Below, in pieces: positions 34,341-45,908 of a stretch of 64,000 nucleotides of DNA. The DNA is from Rutidosis leptorrhynchoides (Eukaryota > Streptophyta > Magnoliopsida > Asterales > Asteraceae): positions 28,410,001-28,474,000 of the forward strand of contig NC_092341.1 of the NCBI RefSeq assembly GCF_046630445.1, in the 5' to 3' direction. Below the pieces are notes generated by a model, which was given only the letters and a program-made list of their open reading frames with translations, made no database searches and was not told the DNA's origin. The first letter of the stretch is position 1. The number at the start of each line of letters is the position of its first letter. The position numbers and the translations under genes were made by a program.

Positions 34341-34709
34341 TGTTATAATTCAGTAGGCTTATAACTACCTTTAGTGGTTTGATTCTTGATGTTATAATTC
34401 AGTAGGCTTATAACTACCTTTAGTGGTTTGATTCTTGATGTTATAATTCAGTAGGCTTATAACTACCTTTAGTGGTTTGATTCTTGATTTAGAATACTAA
34501 TAATGAAGTGTAAGAACAAAGATGATAATGGAGAGAAAGAAAGAAACACTTTGTAAGTGTGAGAAATGGTGCAAGTTTAATGCTTGCATTCATGAGTATT
34601 TATAGCCTAAAATCTCAATATAAAAATACATACTTTGTGTACCAAAATTGACTATATGTATACACCAAAATTGACTATCCATATCTATATTATTATTATT
34701 ATTATAACA
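34341..34709 (-). repeat. 3' LTR of the minus-strand copia element
   Basis: 369 bp. TATAAATA on the minus strand lies at 34597-34604. Its outer end is a 49-50 bp unit, TGTTATAATTCAGTAGGC..., repeated three times in tandem (34341-34488). Confidence 0.93.
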
Positions 34710-34870
34710 CTCCCCCTTGGATAGCAATTTTATTTTGTTGAAGATCAACTATAAATTACTGCCTCGTTAAAAACCTTGCTAAAGAAAACCCAGTGGGAAA
34801 AAACTTTAGCTAAGGGAAAAAGAGTGCAGCATGGAGTTGACTCCCCCTCAAGTAGACATCGCTTCAGCTG

Positions 34871-37800
34871 TTACATCTTTTGAACATGTCTCATGCCAAT
34901 GTTATGAACGTGTGTTCTGAAAATAGCAGTTGGAAGTGCTTTCGTGAAAAGATCAGCAGAGTTTTTGCTAGATTGCACATATCTCATTTCAATCTGGTTG
35001 TCCTTAATGAGATTTTGAGTGTATGAGAAGAATCTAGGTGGTATGTGTTTTGTTCGGTCACTTTTGATATACCCTTCTTTCATCTGTGCTATGCAAGCTG
35101 CATTATCTTCAAAGATAGTTGTTGGACTTTTATCGCGTTCTAGTCCACAAGAATCAGTAATGAGTTGTGTCATTGATCTCAACCAAAAACATTCTCGAGT
35201 AGCTTCATGTAATGCAATCACTTCGGCATGATTTGACGATGTAGCAACAAGTGTTTGTTTTTGAGAACGCCATGATATTGCAGTACCTCCATTTAGGAAT
35301 ACATATCCAGTTTGAGATTTAGCTTTATGTGGATCAGATAAATAACCTGCATCTGCATAACCAACCAAATCTTGTTTTGATTCGTTAGAATAAAATAATC
35401 CTAAATCAGTAGTTCCTCGAAGGTATCGAAATATGTGTTTGATCCCATTCCAGTGTCTTTTGGTAGGAGCAGAGCTGAACCTTGCCAACAAATTAACTGC
35501 AAAAGAAATGTCAGGTCTTGTACAATTTGTAAGATACATAAGAGCTCCAATTGCACTAAGATATGGTACTTCTGGTCCAAGAATGTCTTCTTGATCTTCA
35601 CATGGACGAAATGGATCAGCTTCAACATTGAGTGATCTAACAACCATAGGAGTACTTAATGGTTTTGCCTTGTCCATATTGAAACGTTTCAAAATCTTTT
35701 CAGTATATGTTGTTTGATGTACAAGTAAACCATTAGGCATATGCTCAATTTGTAAACCAAGGCAATACTTGGTTTTTCCGAGATCTTTCATTTCAAATTC
35801 TTTCTTTAGAAGTTGAATGGCTTCATGGATCTCTCTATTTGTACCTATGATGTTAAGATCATCAACATAAACAGCTATGATCACATATCCGGATGTTGTT
35901 TTCTTAATGAAAACACAAGGGCAAGTAAGATTATTTGTATACCCTTTGCTTATCAAGTAATCACTTAATCGGTTATACCACATACGTCCCGATTGTTTTA
36001 ACCCATATAAAGATCTTTGTAATTTAATCGAATACATTTCTTTGGGTTTTGCATTTGATGCTTCTGGTACCTTAAATCCTTCAGGTATCTTCATATATAT
36101 ATCACTATCAAGTGATCCATATAGATAAGCAGTCACAACATCCATGAGATGCATTTCTAAATTTTTAGAAACTGTCAGACTGATTAAGTACCTAAAAGTA
36201 ATTGCATCCATAACAGGAGAATAAGTTTCTTCATAATCAATTCCCGGTCTTTGAGAAAAACCTTGAGCTACAAGTCTAGCTTTATACCTTGTAACTTCAT
36301 TTTTCTCATTTCTTTTTCGGACAAAAATCCATCTGTATCCTACAGGTTTCACATCTTTAGGAGTGAGAATGATGGATCCGAAAACTTTTCTTTTATTGAG
36401 TGATTCTAATTCAGCTCGTATTGCTTCTTTCCATTGAGCCCAATCATGTCTATTTTGACATTCAACCATAGATGTTGGTTCTGGATCATCATCATTATTC
36501 ATGATGTCATATGCAACATTAAATAAAAATTTCTCATCAAGATTTTTCATTTCATTTCGGTTCCATAATATTTTTGAATATGCATAATTGATTGCAATTT
36601 CTGTATTGACATCATCAATCTCCTCTGCAGTAGGAGTACTGATTTGTGGTTCTTCTTGAACACTTTCTTTTACTTCATTATCAGCTGATTTTCTTTTTCG
36701 AGGATTTTTATCCTTTGAACCGATTGGTCTTCCACGTTTCTGACGTGGCAAAGATTCATGAGTGACGTTATTGCCAGCTTTTGGAATTTCAATTCGAGCT
36801 GGAGTATTTACTGCTGGTATATATGATTTTGTCACCGTTTTTGTATCTGTAAATGCATCAGGCAATTGATTTGCAAGTTCTTGTATATGCATTATCTTTT
36901 GAACTTCTGTCTCGCATTCTTTTGTGCGAGGATCAAGATACTTTAATTGAGGTTCACACCATGAAACATCATTTTCTTTATTTTTCATTTCTCCCCCTAA
37001 TCTAGGGAACAATGTTTCATTAAAATGACAATCAGCAAAACGTGCTGTAAAAACGTCACCTGTCATAGGTTCAATATACCTTAATATTGAAGATGTTTCA
37101 TATCCAACATATATTCCCAACCTCCTTTGAGGACCCATTTTTGTACGTTGTGGTGTCGCAATTGGAACATACACTGCACAACCAAATGTTCTAAGATGGG
37201 AAATATTTGGCTCTTGACCAAAAGCAAGTTGTAGGGGGGAATATTTATGACTTGCACTTGGTCTGATGCGAATCAATGCAGCAGCATGTAAAATTGCATG
37301 ACCCCATATAGATACAGGGAGTTTTGTTCTCATTATCAATGGTCTAGCGATTAACTGTAAACGTTTAATCAATGACTCGGCTAAACCATTTTGTGTATGC
37401 ACATGAGCAACAGAATGTTCAACAACAATTCCTATAGACATGCAATAGTCATTAAATGCTTGAGATGTAAATTCACCAGCATTATCAAGTCTCACCCTTT
37501 TAATGGTGTAATCAGGAAAATGAGCTCTCAATTTAATAATTTGGGCAAGAAATTTTGCAAATGCCACATTACGGCTTGATAACAGACAAACATGAGACCA
37601 TCTGCTAGATGCGTCTATTAGAACCATGAAATATCTAAATGGTCCACATGGTGAATGAATTGGTCCACATATATCACCTTGAATTCTTTCAAGAAACATT
37701 GGTGATTCTTTCTCAACCTTAAGTGGTGAGGGTCTAGTTATCAATTTTCCAAGAGAGCAAGATGTACATGGAACCATTGTATCATGATGGATTTTTCTAT

Positions 37801-38422
37801 CCTTTAGTGGATGTCCATGAGTACATTTAATAATCCTTTTCATCATTGTTGATCCTGGATGGCCTAATCTGTTATGCCATAAACTGAATACACCAGGATC
37901 AATATATTTTTCGTTAACTACCATATGTATTTCTGGTACATTTATATGTGTATAATGTAATCCAGAACTAAGTCTTGGCAGTTTTTCAACCACATGACTC
38001 TTGTCAGTGATACTTAAATATTTCTCATTTTCTGTTGTCACTGACTGATAATCATACCCGTTAAGGTATATGTCGGAGAAACTCAATAAATTTCTGCTTG
38101 ACTTGGGAGAAAATAAGGCATCATTTATTAAAAATTTTGTACCATTTGGTAGTATGAAATTTGCCTTTCCTATCCCTTTTATCAAGTTAGCAGGTCCTGA
38201 TATTGTATGTATAGTTCCTTCCGTTGGTTTTAGATCAATAAAATATTTCTCGGATTTAAGTATAGTGTGTGTAGTTCCACTGTCTGCTATACAGAGATCT
38301 CCACCACTTGATTGATGTTGTATTCCAGCAAAATTCATATTGAACTTCATATATAAGAAATAAATAGTGAGTACATTAATATTACACAATATTTTAAACG
38401 CAAATAGATAGTACTGAAACAT
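34871..38422 (-). CDS. pol: pol polyprotein of the minus-strand copia element (1183 aa)
   Basis: The protease motif IADSGTTHTIL is near residue 45, so the residues before it may not all be used. The integrase zinc finger follows (WHNRLGHPG, then CTSCSLGK), then the core (GDICGPI, RLDNAGEFTS, HTQNGLAES). A basic linker KKRGRP-like segment (RQKRGRPIGSKDKNPRKRK) lies between integrase and reverse transcriptase. Reverse transcriptase shows YRWIFVRKR, SLYGLKQSGRMWY and YVDD near 852. RNase H shows YADAGYLSD and SSNHAEVIAL. The frame is fully open and of normal copia length. gag lies just upstream in a separate frame. Confidence 0.94.
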   Translation of the reverse strand: MFQYYLFAFKILCNINVLTIYFLYMKFNMNFAGIQHQSSGGDLCIADSGTTHTILKSEKYFIDLKPTEGTIHTISGPANLIKGIGKANFILPNGTKFLINDALFSPKSSRNLLSFSDIYLNGYDYQSVTTENEKYLSITDKSHVVEKLPRLSSGLHYTHINVPEIHMVVNEKYIDPGVFSLWHNRLGHPGSTMMKRIIKCTHGHPLKDRKIHHDTMVPCTSCSLGKLITRPSPLKVEKESPMFLERIQGDICGPIHSPCGPFRYFMVLIDASSRWSHVCLLSSRNVAFAKFLAQIIKLRAHFPDYTIKRVRLDNAGEFTSQAFNDYCMSIGIVVEHSVAHVHTQNGLAESLIKRLQLIARPLIMRTKLPVSIWGHAILHAAALIRIRPSASHKYSPLQLAFGQEPNISHLRTFGCAVYVPIATPQRTKMGPQRRLGIYVGYETSSILRYIEPMTGDVFTARFADCHFNETLFPRLGGEMKNKENDVSWCEPQLKYLDPRTKECETEVQKIMHIQELANQLPDAFTDTKTVTKSYIPAVNTPARIEIPKAGNNVTHESLPRQKRGRPIGSKDKNPRKRKSADNEVKESVQEEPQISTPTAEEIDDVNTEIAINYAYSKILWNRNEMKNLDEKFLFNVAYDIMNNDDDPEPTSMVECQNRHDWAQWKEAIRAELESLNKRKVFGSIILTPKDVKPVGYRWIFVRKRNEKNEVTRYKARLVAQGFSQRPGIDYEETYSPVMDAITFRYLISLTVSKNLEMHLMDVVTAYLYGSLDSDIYMKIPEGFKVPEASNAKPKEMYSIKLQRSLYGLKQSGRMWYNRLSDYLISKGYTNNLTCPCVFIKKTTSGYVIIAVYVDDLNIIGTNREIHEAIQLLKKEFEMKDLGKTKYCLGLQIEHMPNGLLVHQTTYTEKILKRFNMDKAKPLSTPMVVRSLNVEADPFRPCEDQEDILGPEVPYLSAIGALMYLTNCTRPDISFAVNLLARFSSAPTKRHWNGIKHIFRYLRGTTDLGLFYSNESKQDLVGYADAGYLSDPHKAKSQTGYVFLNGGTAISWRSQKQTLVATSSNHAEVIALHEATRECFWLRSMTQLITDSCGLERDKSPTTIFEDNAACIAQMKEGYIKSDRTKHIPPRFFSYTQNLIKDNQIEMRYVQSSKNSADLFTKALPTAIFRTHVHNIGMRHVQKM

Positions 38423-38485
38423 TTAGCAAACATAATGACAAAGACAGACGATATTAAATCGTTTATTTTTCAAAAGACACACAAC

Positions 38486-39520
38486 TTAAACATTCAAGAA
38501 ATCTTCATATAAATCAGATGGTTTCTCAGTGACTGTTGGATCAATATTATCCACAAAATTTACTTCCTTTTCTTTACCTTTCAGCGAATCCTGATACATC
38601 TTAACAAGATGTTTAGATGTTCGGCAAGTATTAGCCCAGTGGCCCATTCTACCACATCTGTAGCAAGATTCTTCAGAATTTTTAGAAGAATTTTCTTCAA
38701 CATCTTGTTTAATGGGCTTGTTTTGTGGTTGATATTTATATTTTTGTGGATTACTATTTCTTTGACCACCACGGCCACAACCACGACCACGTCCACGCCC
38801 ATTACCATTACCATAAGGATGGTTTCTACCATAGTTATGGCTTTTGGCATGATGATGGTGATGGTTATTATAACCACGACCTTGCCCGCGTCCTTGTCCC
38901 TGTTTATAATTATTTGCAGTATTTGCTTCAGGGATTGCAAGTGTACCAGTAGGACGGGATTGCTGATTTTTCATTAATAGCTCATCATTTTGCTCTGCAA
39001 CTAAGAGATATGAATTAAGTTCAGGATATGTTTTGAACTTTAGCATTCTCAAATTTCTTTGCACTGTGATGTTTGCAGCATTCATTGTGGAGAAAGTTTT
39101 CTCCATCATGTCTGCATCACTAATTTCATGTCCACAGAATTTAAGTTGTGAACATGTATTATACAGAGCTGAGCTGTATTCATTTACTTTCTTAAAGTCT
39201 TGGAACCTTAATGTTCTCCATTGTTCCATTGCAGCTGGAAGTAAAATTTCTCTTTGATTATTGAATCTGCTTTTGAGACCTTCCCATAAAACATGGGGAT
39301 CTTCTACAGTCACATAATTATTTTGTAAGCATTCATCAATATGTTGATGAATAAAGCAACATGCCGTAGCTTGTTCTTTTTCAGAACAAGTGTTGTTTTC
39401 ATTTATGGTTTCAAGAATGCCCATTGATTTAAGATGCATTTTTACTTTTATAACCCATGGCATGTAGTTGTTTCCAGTTGATTCTAAAGGAGTAAATTTA
39501 AGCTTTTCCAGATTCGACAT
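38486..39520 (-). CDS. gag: gag protein of the minus-strand copia element (344 aa)
   Basis: The start MSNLEKLKFTPLESTGNNY is a standard copia gag N-terminus. The capsid-like region has the LRFQDFKKVNEYSSAL and AEQNDELLMKNQQSRPTG blocks. A Gly/Arg/His-rich segment with GRGRGRG and a poly-His run (about 210-255) is followed by one CCHC knuckle (CYRCGRMGHWANTC, about 288-301). It ends 63 bp before the pol frame. The function is RNA binding and particle assembly. Confidence 0.92.
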   Translation of the reverse strand: MSNLEKLKFTPLESTGNNYMPWVIKVKMHLKSMGILETINENNTCSEKEQATACCFIHQHIDECLQNNYVTVEDPHVLWEGLKSRFNNQREILLPAAMEQWRTLRFQDFKKVNEYSSALYNTCSQLKFCGHEISDADMMEKTFSTMNAANITVQRNLRMLKFKTYPELNSYLLVAEQNDELLMKNQQSRPTGTLAIPEANTANNYKQGQGRGQGRGYNNHHHHHAKSHNYGRNHPYGNGNGRGRGRGCGRGGQRNSNPQKYKYQPQNKPIKQDVEENSSKNSEESCYRCGRMGHWANTCRTSKHLVKMYQDSLKGKEKEVNFVDNIDPTVTEKPSDLYEDFLNV

Positions 39521-39740
39521 TTTCTATTATCAAAAATTAAAACAAACATCATGATAAATTAGAGTCAATTTATATTCATAAGTATATAAACATTTAAAAA
39601 TAAATTTAATATAACATAAATGATAAGTAGGTGACAGTGTCGACCATGTGTAAGCAATCATAAATAAATGTTATATAACAAAAATATAAATATTAGTAAA
39701 CATAAATGAAAATTTGGCGACAGTGTCGACCATATATTTT

Positions 39741-39870
39741 TTCAGGTGGTATAACCGACCTATATCATTCTGGTGGTATAACCGACCATATATCATTTTG
39801 GTGGTATAACCGACCATATATCATTTTGGTGGTATAACCGACCATATATCATTTTGGTGGCAGAGCCAAC
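39741..39870 (-). repeat. 27-bp minisatellite in the copia leader
   Basis: Five near-identical tandem units built on GGTGGTATAACCGACC plus ATATATCATTTT lie between the 5' LTR and gag. The repeat sits where the packaging or leader region of the RNA would be. Confidence 0.85.
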
Positions 39871-39904
39871 CATATTTAGTATTAAGATTATCGTGCTGAT
39901 AACG

Positions 39905-40273
39905 TGTTATAATTCAGTAGGCTTATAACTACCTTTAGTGGTTTGATTCTTGATGTTATAATTCAGTAGGCTTATAACTACCTTTAGTGGTTTGATTCTT
40001 GATGTTATAATTCAGTAGGCTTATAACTACCTTTAGTGGTTTGATTCTTGATTTAGAATACTAATAATGAAGTGTAAGAACAAAGATGATAATGGAGAGA
40101 AAGAAAGAAACACTTTGTAAGTGTGAGAAATGGTGCAAGTTTAATGCTTGCATTCATGAGTATTTATAGCCTAAAATCTCAATATAAAAATACATACTTT
40201 GTGTACCAAAATTGACTATATGTATACACCAAAATTGACTATCCATATCTATATTATTATTATTATTATAACA
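39905..40273 (-). repeat. 5' LTR of the minus-strand copia element
   Basis: 369 bp, identical by eye to 34341-34709, including the triplicated terminal unit (39905-40052). TATAAATA on the minus strand is at 40161-40168. Confidence 0.93.
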
Positions 40274-40278
40274 AATTG

Positions 40279-40686
40279 TTATTTGTACTGTGCGTATCAC
40301 TTTTTGCGCTGTATAAATCATCGTTTTAATTCACTTTAATTATTATTAATTAAATGTGACATATAAAACACTATCTTAAATTACTTTGTAATGACAGAAT
40401 ATAATAGTTTTAATATATTATTATATTTTAAATTTTAGTCTATTTTATTTATTTTGTCGTAAGTGAAGATATTTTACACGCTTGTAACAAAAAATATACG
40501 GAGTTTTGGATAGACTATTTTTTTTAAGGGCGATATCGACATCGAATGTTCTCATCTATGACTACGCACGCGTTAAGAGGAAACTCAATTAGGGACGATA
40601 TTAGTGGTACCATCGAAGGTTGGGAAAACTCTCAAGAGACCTTCTCAAACCACATTGATGTTAGCAGTACCATCAAAAGTTGAAAA
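40279..40686. other. Non-coding spacer
   Basis: AT-rich sequence between two copia elements; no gene is seen. Confidence 0.5.
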
Positions 40687-41095
40687 TGTTAGATGGACAA
40701 TGTGTGTACTCCAATATATCGATTGCTCACCGGATTATGTCTGCCTTCTTCAGAAATCTTTGTATGGGTTGAAGCAGGCTCCTCGAGCCTGGTTTCAACG
40801 GTTTGTCGGGTATGCTCAGCGTGTTGGCTTTCAGCATAGTAGATGTGACCCATCTTTGTTTATTTACCGACACGGTTCTGACACGGCATACTTACTTCCG
40901 TATGTGGATGACATTTTTTTGACTGCATCATCGACCGCTTTTCTTCGGCGGCTTATCGATTCCTTACATAAGGAGTTCTCGATGACAGACCTTGGGCCGC
41001 TGAACTACTTTCTTGGTATCTCTGTTACTCGCACTCCTTCTGGGCTGTTTTTGTCTCTGAAGCAGTACGCCTCTGAGATTCTTGAGTGCGCGGAT

Positions 41096-42915
41096 TGATA
41101 TTGCTCAAAATGAACATATTATTAGTCGCAATATCAGTCCTCAATGTTATGATTTTATGTGTATTTGAGTAGTTTTCGGGTTGTAATTGTATGAATTCTT
41201 CTAAAGTATTGATTGGAGCTTTGCGATTGATTTTATCAAGGAATTCAGAAAGTGGAGTGTATTTCTGAAAGTGCATTATATTTCGAGAAGTACAAGTGAA
41301 GAAGTGAAACAAGAGTCTTGAAGCTTGCAATCTGATTCATCAAAAGGTACAAGTCAACAAAGCTCAAGCTATGGGTTAGAATGCATTCTGCTTGTTGGCC
41401 GATATAAACAAATGAAAAGAAGGTCAAGTGTCAGACACAAATTATGATATTCTCCAACTCAAATTATGCACTGCAATAATATAAGGAAAGTTAGGCCATG
41501 ATAAGAAAGTTAGGCCATGGTAAGATATTTCTATATTAGATTACAAAGGAGGAGGCAAGTGTGTGAATATAATTGACAAGTAAGAAAGCTAGTTGGAAAA
41601 AAAAAATGGACACAAACAGGCACTACACACCGAGAATAATGTACACTCCATAATTTTGCTCTATATATACTCCTAAGAAGAAGTTCACCAGTAGAAGAGA
41701 ACTCAGAGAGGAGAGACACAACTCAAATTGTAATACTCCGTAGTAGTAATATTTAGAAGTTTATTATTTACTCCATAATACAAAGGGTGAAGGTTTCTAA
41801 TATTGTTATTATTTGGTATTGTACGGGTGTTGAATTTGAAGTTTGCTACCGCGTTGAATTAATGGAAGCTAAGAACTTTTGTGTAAGTTTTATTTATCCT
41901 TTTACCATGTCTAGTAACTAATTTGTTATTATGCGTATTTAACCTAAGTAGTTATGATGTTTGACTAAAAATAGGAAATGGGTTGATTTAATTTGTACAA
42001 CGATTAATATTTAGATAAAGAACGACCTTAAGGGAGATTGGGGTTTTAACTATTAATGGGTATGGTAAAATAATTAAGTGACAACTTGTTAAATTACCAC
42101 TATTTATAATTCACTATATGTATAAATAATCACATACGTTGACCGGACACGGAAGACGGGTTATTTATATATATGGTAAATTATTCATTGAAACGGACAC
42201 GTGAATGGATTAACGGTTAAAAGACTAGTTAAAATTAAGGTGGGTTACATTCAGTGACAACTGGTGTAATTATTAACGTACGTGACAACCGCGTCAAACC
42301 ATCTAAATAGTAATTAGTTAGAATATTTAAGTGTGTTTACAAGATAGAATGACGAGTACACTCGCATTTGATGCTTGTAATTATAGGACTGCGCTGGACA
42401 ACTCCAGGTGAACATATTAAATATTCTACGGGTGCAAGGAAAATTAACTCAGGATAAAAAGTAAAAAGTAAAAGTCAAACATCGTAACTACGGAAGTTAA
42501 ATAAGCATAATACTCTTTTTATTGTATTTTCATCTCGTTTAGTTAAAGTACTTTATTTTTACCGCAGTAATTTTTATTTACTTTGTTGCTTTATTCTAGT
42601 TTAAATTTACTATATTGTTGTTTGAATTAAAAAGAAAAGCCAAAAGGACAAACCGGTCGTTAAACGGTAAATCCCCCAAAGTTACTAAAATTAATATAAA
42701 TTACTAACTCTAACTTAATTACTTAATTTACCTAGTTAGCCCTAGTAGAGCACCTAATAAAAGTGTCCATGGATCGACCTCCCGGACTTTACCTTAGCTA
42801 TATTACTATACGATAGGTATACTTGCCTATTGTGTTTTAGTTTAATTTAGGTGATTTCCTGTAGTAAATAATATAAAACTGATAATCGTTTCGTACACCA
42901 CTAAAAAAAACATCA
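41096..42915 (+). mobile_element. Solo LTR inserted in the decayed copia element (possibly Athila-like)
   Basis: The sequence runs TGATATTGCTC...AACATCA, 1820 bp, between two copies of CGGAT (41091-41095, 42916-42920). It cuts the copia pol region. The stretch near 42773-42835 (ATCGACCTCCCGGACTTTACC, then CTATACGATAGG and ACTTGCC) resembles the end of Athila-type gypsy LTRs in plus orientation. There is no internal region, hence solo. Confidence 0.75.
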
Positions 42916-43685
42916 CGGATATAGCTAATTGTAATCCGTGTCAGACACCGATTGATATTGGCACTAAGCTCACCACTTCAGGACCACCGGTTAAAGATCC
43001 CACAATGTATCGTAGCCTTGCAGGTGCTCTTCAGTATCTCACTTTCACCCGCCCTGACATTCCATACGCTATACAACAAATATGTCTCTTCATGCATGAT
43101 CCTCGGGAACCTCACCTGGCAGCTCTGAGACGGATCCTTCGATACGTTCAGGGTACTCTGGACCTTGGTCTACACTTATTCTCGTCTACCACGACTTCTT
43201 TGGTTGCATATTCTGATGCTGACTGGGCAGGGTGTCCGTCCACTCGTCGATCCACCTCTGGGTATTGTGTGTTCTTGGGTGATAACCTTCTCTCTTGGTC
43301 CTCTAAACGGCAACACACCCCTTCTCGCTCCAGTGCCGAGGCCGAATATCGCGGGGTTGCGAATGCCGTTTTCGAGACTTGCTGGATACGTAACCTACTT
43401 CGTGAGTTTCATTTTCTGTTATCTACTTCCACTCTTGTGTATTGTGATAACGTCAGTGTCGTCTACATGTCTGGTAACCCGGTCCAACATCAGCGGACCA
43501 AACACATTGAGATAGATATTCACTTTGTGCGTGACCTTGTTCTCAAAGTCCATGTACGCGTGCTCCATGTTCCCTCACGCTACCAGTATGCTGACATCTT
43601 CACTAAGGAACTACCTTCAGCACTGTTTGATGAGTTCCGCTCCAGTTTGTGCGTCCCCTCCGCTCCCGCTTCAACTGCGGGGGGC

Positions 43686-43913
43686 TGTTAGATGGACTTA
43701 TGTTAGATGGCCTTATGCTTTATATTTCATACTTGTATTATTGGCCCATCTTATAAGGGCCCATTGTGACCTTTAAGTTTCACTGTCATGTAGCTTATTT
43801 ATATAGTTGTAAAGCTCGCCTGATCAGATCATTATCAAACATTAATATATCGATTGCTATTCCAACTTATAGAAAACTCTCTGTTTAGAGTGAGAATCGA
43901 ACCTGAATCAACA
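43686..43913 (+). repeat. 3' LTR of the decayed copia element (end approximate)
   Basis: Begins TGTTAGATGGAC just after the purine-rich end of pol. The end near AATCAACA (43913) is a guess. Confidence 0.5.
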
Positions 43914-44148
43914 ATATATTAAGTTGGATCTCAACCCCATAAAGTTGGATAGACTATATATACCACCAAATTTATACCAAATTTATTCAATATAATATAC
44001 CAGAATCACCAAGTGATCATTCGCCTTCTCTCTTTGCACAAATTTGGTAGTGGCGAAGCAACATAACCTTAAAAGTGAAAATTAAAATTAAATTAAAATT
44101 ATCTATTAAAGTAAAGTGTAAACGAGAAAAATAAATAAATTTTTTCTT
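43914..44148. other. Non-coding AT-rich spacer
   Basis: Short spacer before the hAT-like MITE; no gene is seen. Confidence 0.5.
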
Positions 44149-45035
44149 GTTAATACCAATGGCGGAGCTTGAACCTAATAGTTGGAGGGGCAAGATTTTG
44201 TCGAATGTGTAATATGTTTTTTTAACAATAAAAAACGCAAAGTTTGAAGAAAAAATTGTAAATTTTATACACATTTTAGATGATAATATCGATCCTAATT
44301 GTACATAGTTAATTTAACTTCTTACACTTTAGTTTTAGATTGATTTTAAGTTAAAAATGCCCATGAGATATGAAAGAATAAAACAAATTGTTGATGTAGA
44401 CAAAATCTCCAAGCCTTCACCATTTTTGTCATATGTTCTTCATACGGGCTCCGATTTATTGATTCAAAAGCCCGGACGTCCGTAACTCAAGGGCTACAAA
44501 ATTCCATTACTTAGAGAAAATTTTGGAGGGGTGAGGGCCCCTTTCTTGAGATGACCCGTCCCAATCCATAAGGACGAATACAATAACATATGATTACATC
44601 GCGAGGTATTTGACCTCTATATGATACATTTTGCAAACATTGCATTCGTTTTTAAAAGATAAACTTTCTTTACATCGAAAGTTGAGAGCATGCATACCCT
44701 TTCATAATATATCCAACTATAATTGACTTAATAATAATCTTTGATGAACTCAACGACTCGAATGCAACGTCTTTCGAAATATGCTATGAATGACTCCAAG
44801 TAATATCCTTAAAACGAGCTAATGCACAGCGGAAGATTCCTTTAATACCTGAGAATAAACATGCTTTAAAGTGTCAACCAAAAGGTTGGTGAGTTCATTA
44901 GTTTATCAAGACAATCATTTCCAGTTATGTAATAGACCACAAGATACTCGTATTTAGAAAACAATCTGTGCAGGTCTGCTCACTGCTGTAAAAATCATTC
45001 ATATGAAGAACACCGGAACCTTTCAAAACAACTCA

Positions 45036-45405
45036 CCAACGGTAGCTAATGCGTAGTGCAATGACAAAATCATCTCACCGTGGTAGTTAATACAATATAA
45101 TTTTACAACGGTAGCAAGTGCGTAGTGCAATGCAAAATCATCTCACCGAGGATAGTTAAAACAGTAGCCAATGCGTAGTGCAATGACAAAATCATCTCAC
45201 CGTTACTAACTACAAAATCCAATACAATATAATAAAACGGTAGCTAACGCGTAGTGCAATGCGAAATCATCTCACCGAGGGTAGTTAAAACGGTAGCTAA
45301 TGCGTAGTGCAATGACAAAATCATCTCACCGTTACCAACTACAAAATTCGAACCAAATCGGTAGCTAACACGTAGTGCAATGACGAAATCATCTCACCGA
45401 TGGTC
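45036..45405 (-). repeat. Minisatellite in the left LTR
   Basis: About seven units of the type ACGGTAGCTAATGCGTAGTG plus CAATGACAAAATCATCTCAC, 40-70 bp each with variable spacers. The partner LTR has a matching array at 53826-54195. Confidence 0.85.
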
Positions 45406-45812
45406 GATAATACAATCTTTATATGAGTTGAACCTCTGAATCCAAATAATTCTATCATAGAATGTAGTTTTGAATATTTGTGTCTATTTCGTCAAACGTT
45501 TATAGAAGCAGTTCATGTATTCTCAATTCAAAAATATGTATCTCAAAAGCATTTAGTAAACAGTTATAAAACAACGCATGTATTCTCAGTCCCAAAAATA
45601 TAATGAGTAAAAGGGAGCAAATGAAACTCAAAATACAATATTTTGTCGTAAAAATATTCCTACGACGATACTGAACAATGCAGAGTTGGCCTCGGATTCA
45701 TGAACCTATATTATTCATATATATATTAATACATATATTCATAATTGGGCAATTTCATATATTATAACCTTATATGTTTTATATTTAATTTGTATATATG
45801 TTTGAAAATGAT

Positions 45813-45816
<4 letters not shown>

Positions 45817-45905
<89 letters not shown>
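45817..45905. repeat. (TA)n microsatellite left of the foldback MITE
   Basis: Pure TA run; it continues on the other side of the MITE at 46634-46717. Confidence 0.9.

Positions 45906-45908
<3 letters not shown>

Larger units (their letters stand above)
34341..40273 (-). mobile_element. Ty1/copia retrotransposon, minus strand, looks whole and very young
   Basis: This is a 5933-bp element with 369-bp LTRs at 34341-34709 and 39905-40273. I see no difference between them. The target duplication AATTG is perfect (34336-34340, 40274-40278). On the minus strand a purine tract AAGGGGGAG precedes the 3' LTR start (TGTTATAATAATAATA). After the 5' LTR comes the primer-site-like CGTTATCAGCACGA. gag and pol are both open. 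The lineage within Ty1/copia is not certain. Identical LTRs imply a very recent insertion. Confidence 0.93.
40687..43913 (+). mobile_element. Decayed Ty1/copia element, split by a solo LTR
   Basis: Reverse transcriptase motifs ([17 protein letters not shown]) lie at about 40736-41090. The end of reverse transcriptase and RNase H (DADWAGCPSTRRSTSG, SSAEAEYRGVA) lies at 42930-43691. A purine-rich tract and an LTR beginning TGTTAGATGG (43686) follow. The front part of pol and gag are missing. A TGTTAGATGG word at 40688 may be a relic of the left LTR. The sequence looks like the Ale/Retrofit kind. It is broken, with several lesions. Confidence 0.8.

Noticed and set aside
39741-39870. Regular repeats that might suggest a CRISPR array
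   Set aside because: The units are directly tandem with no unique spacers, in a plant retroelement leader.
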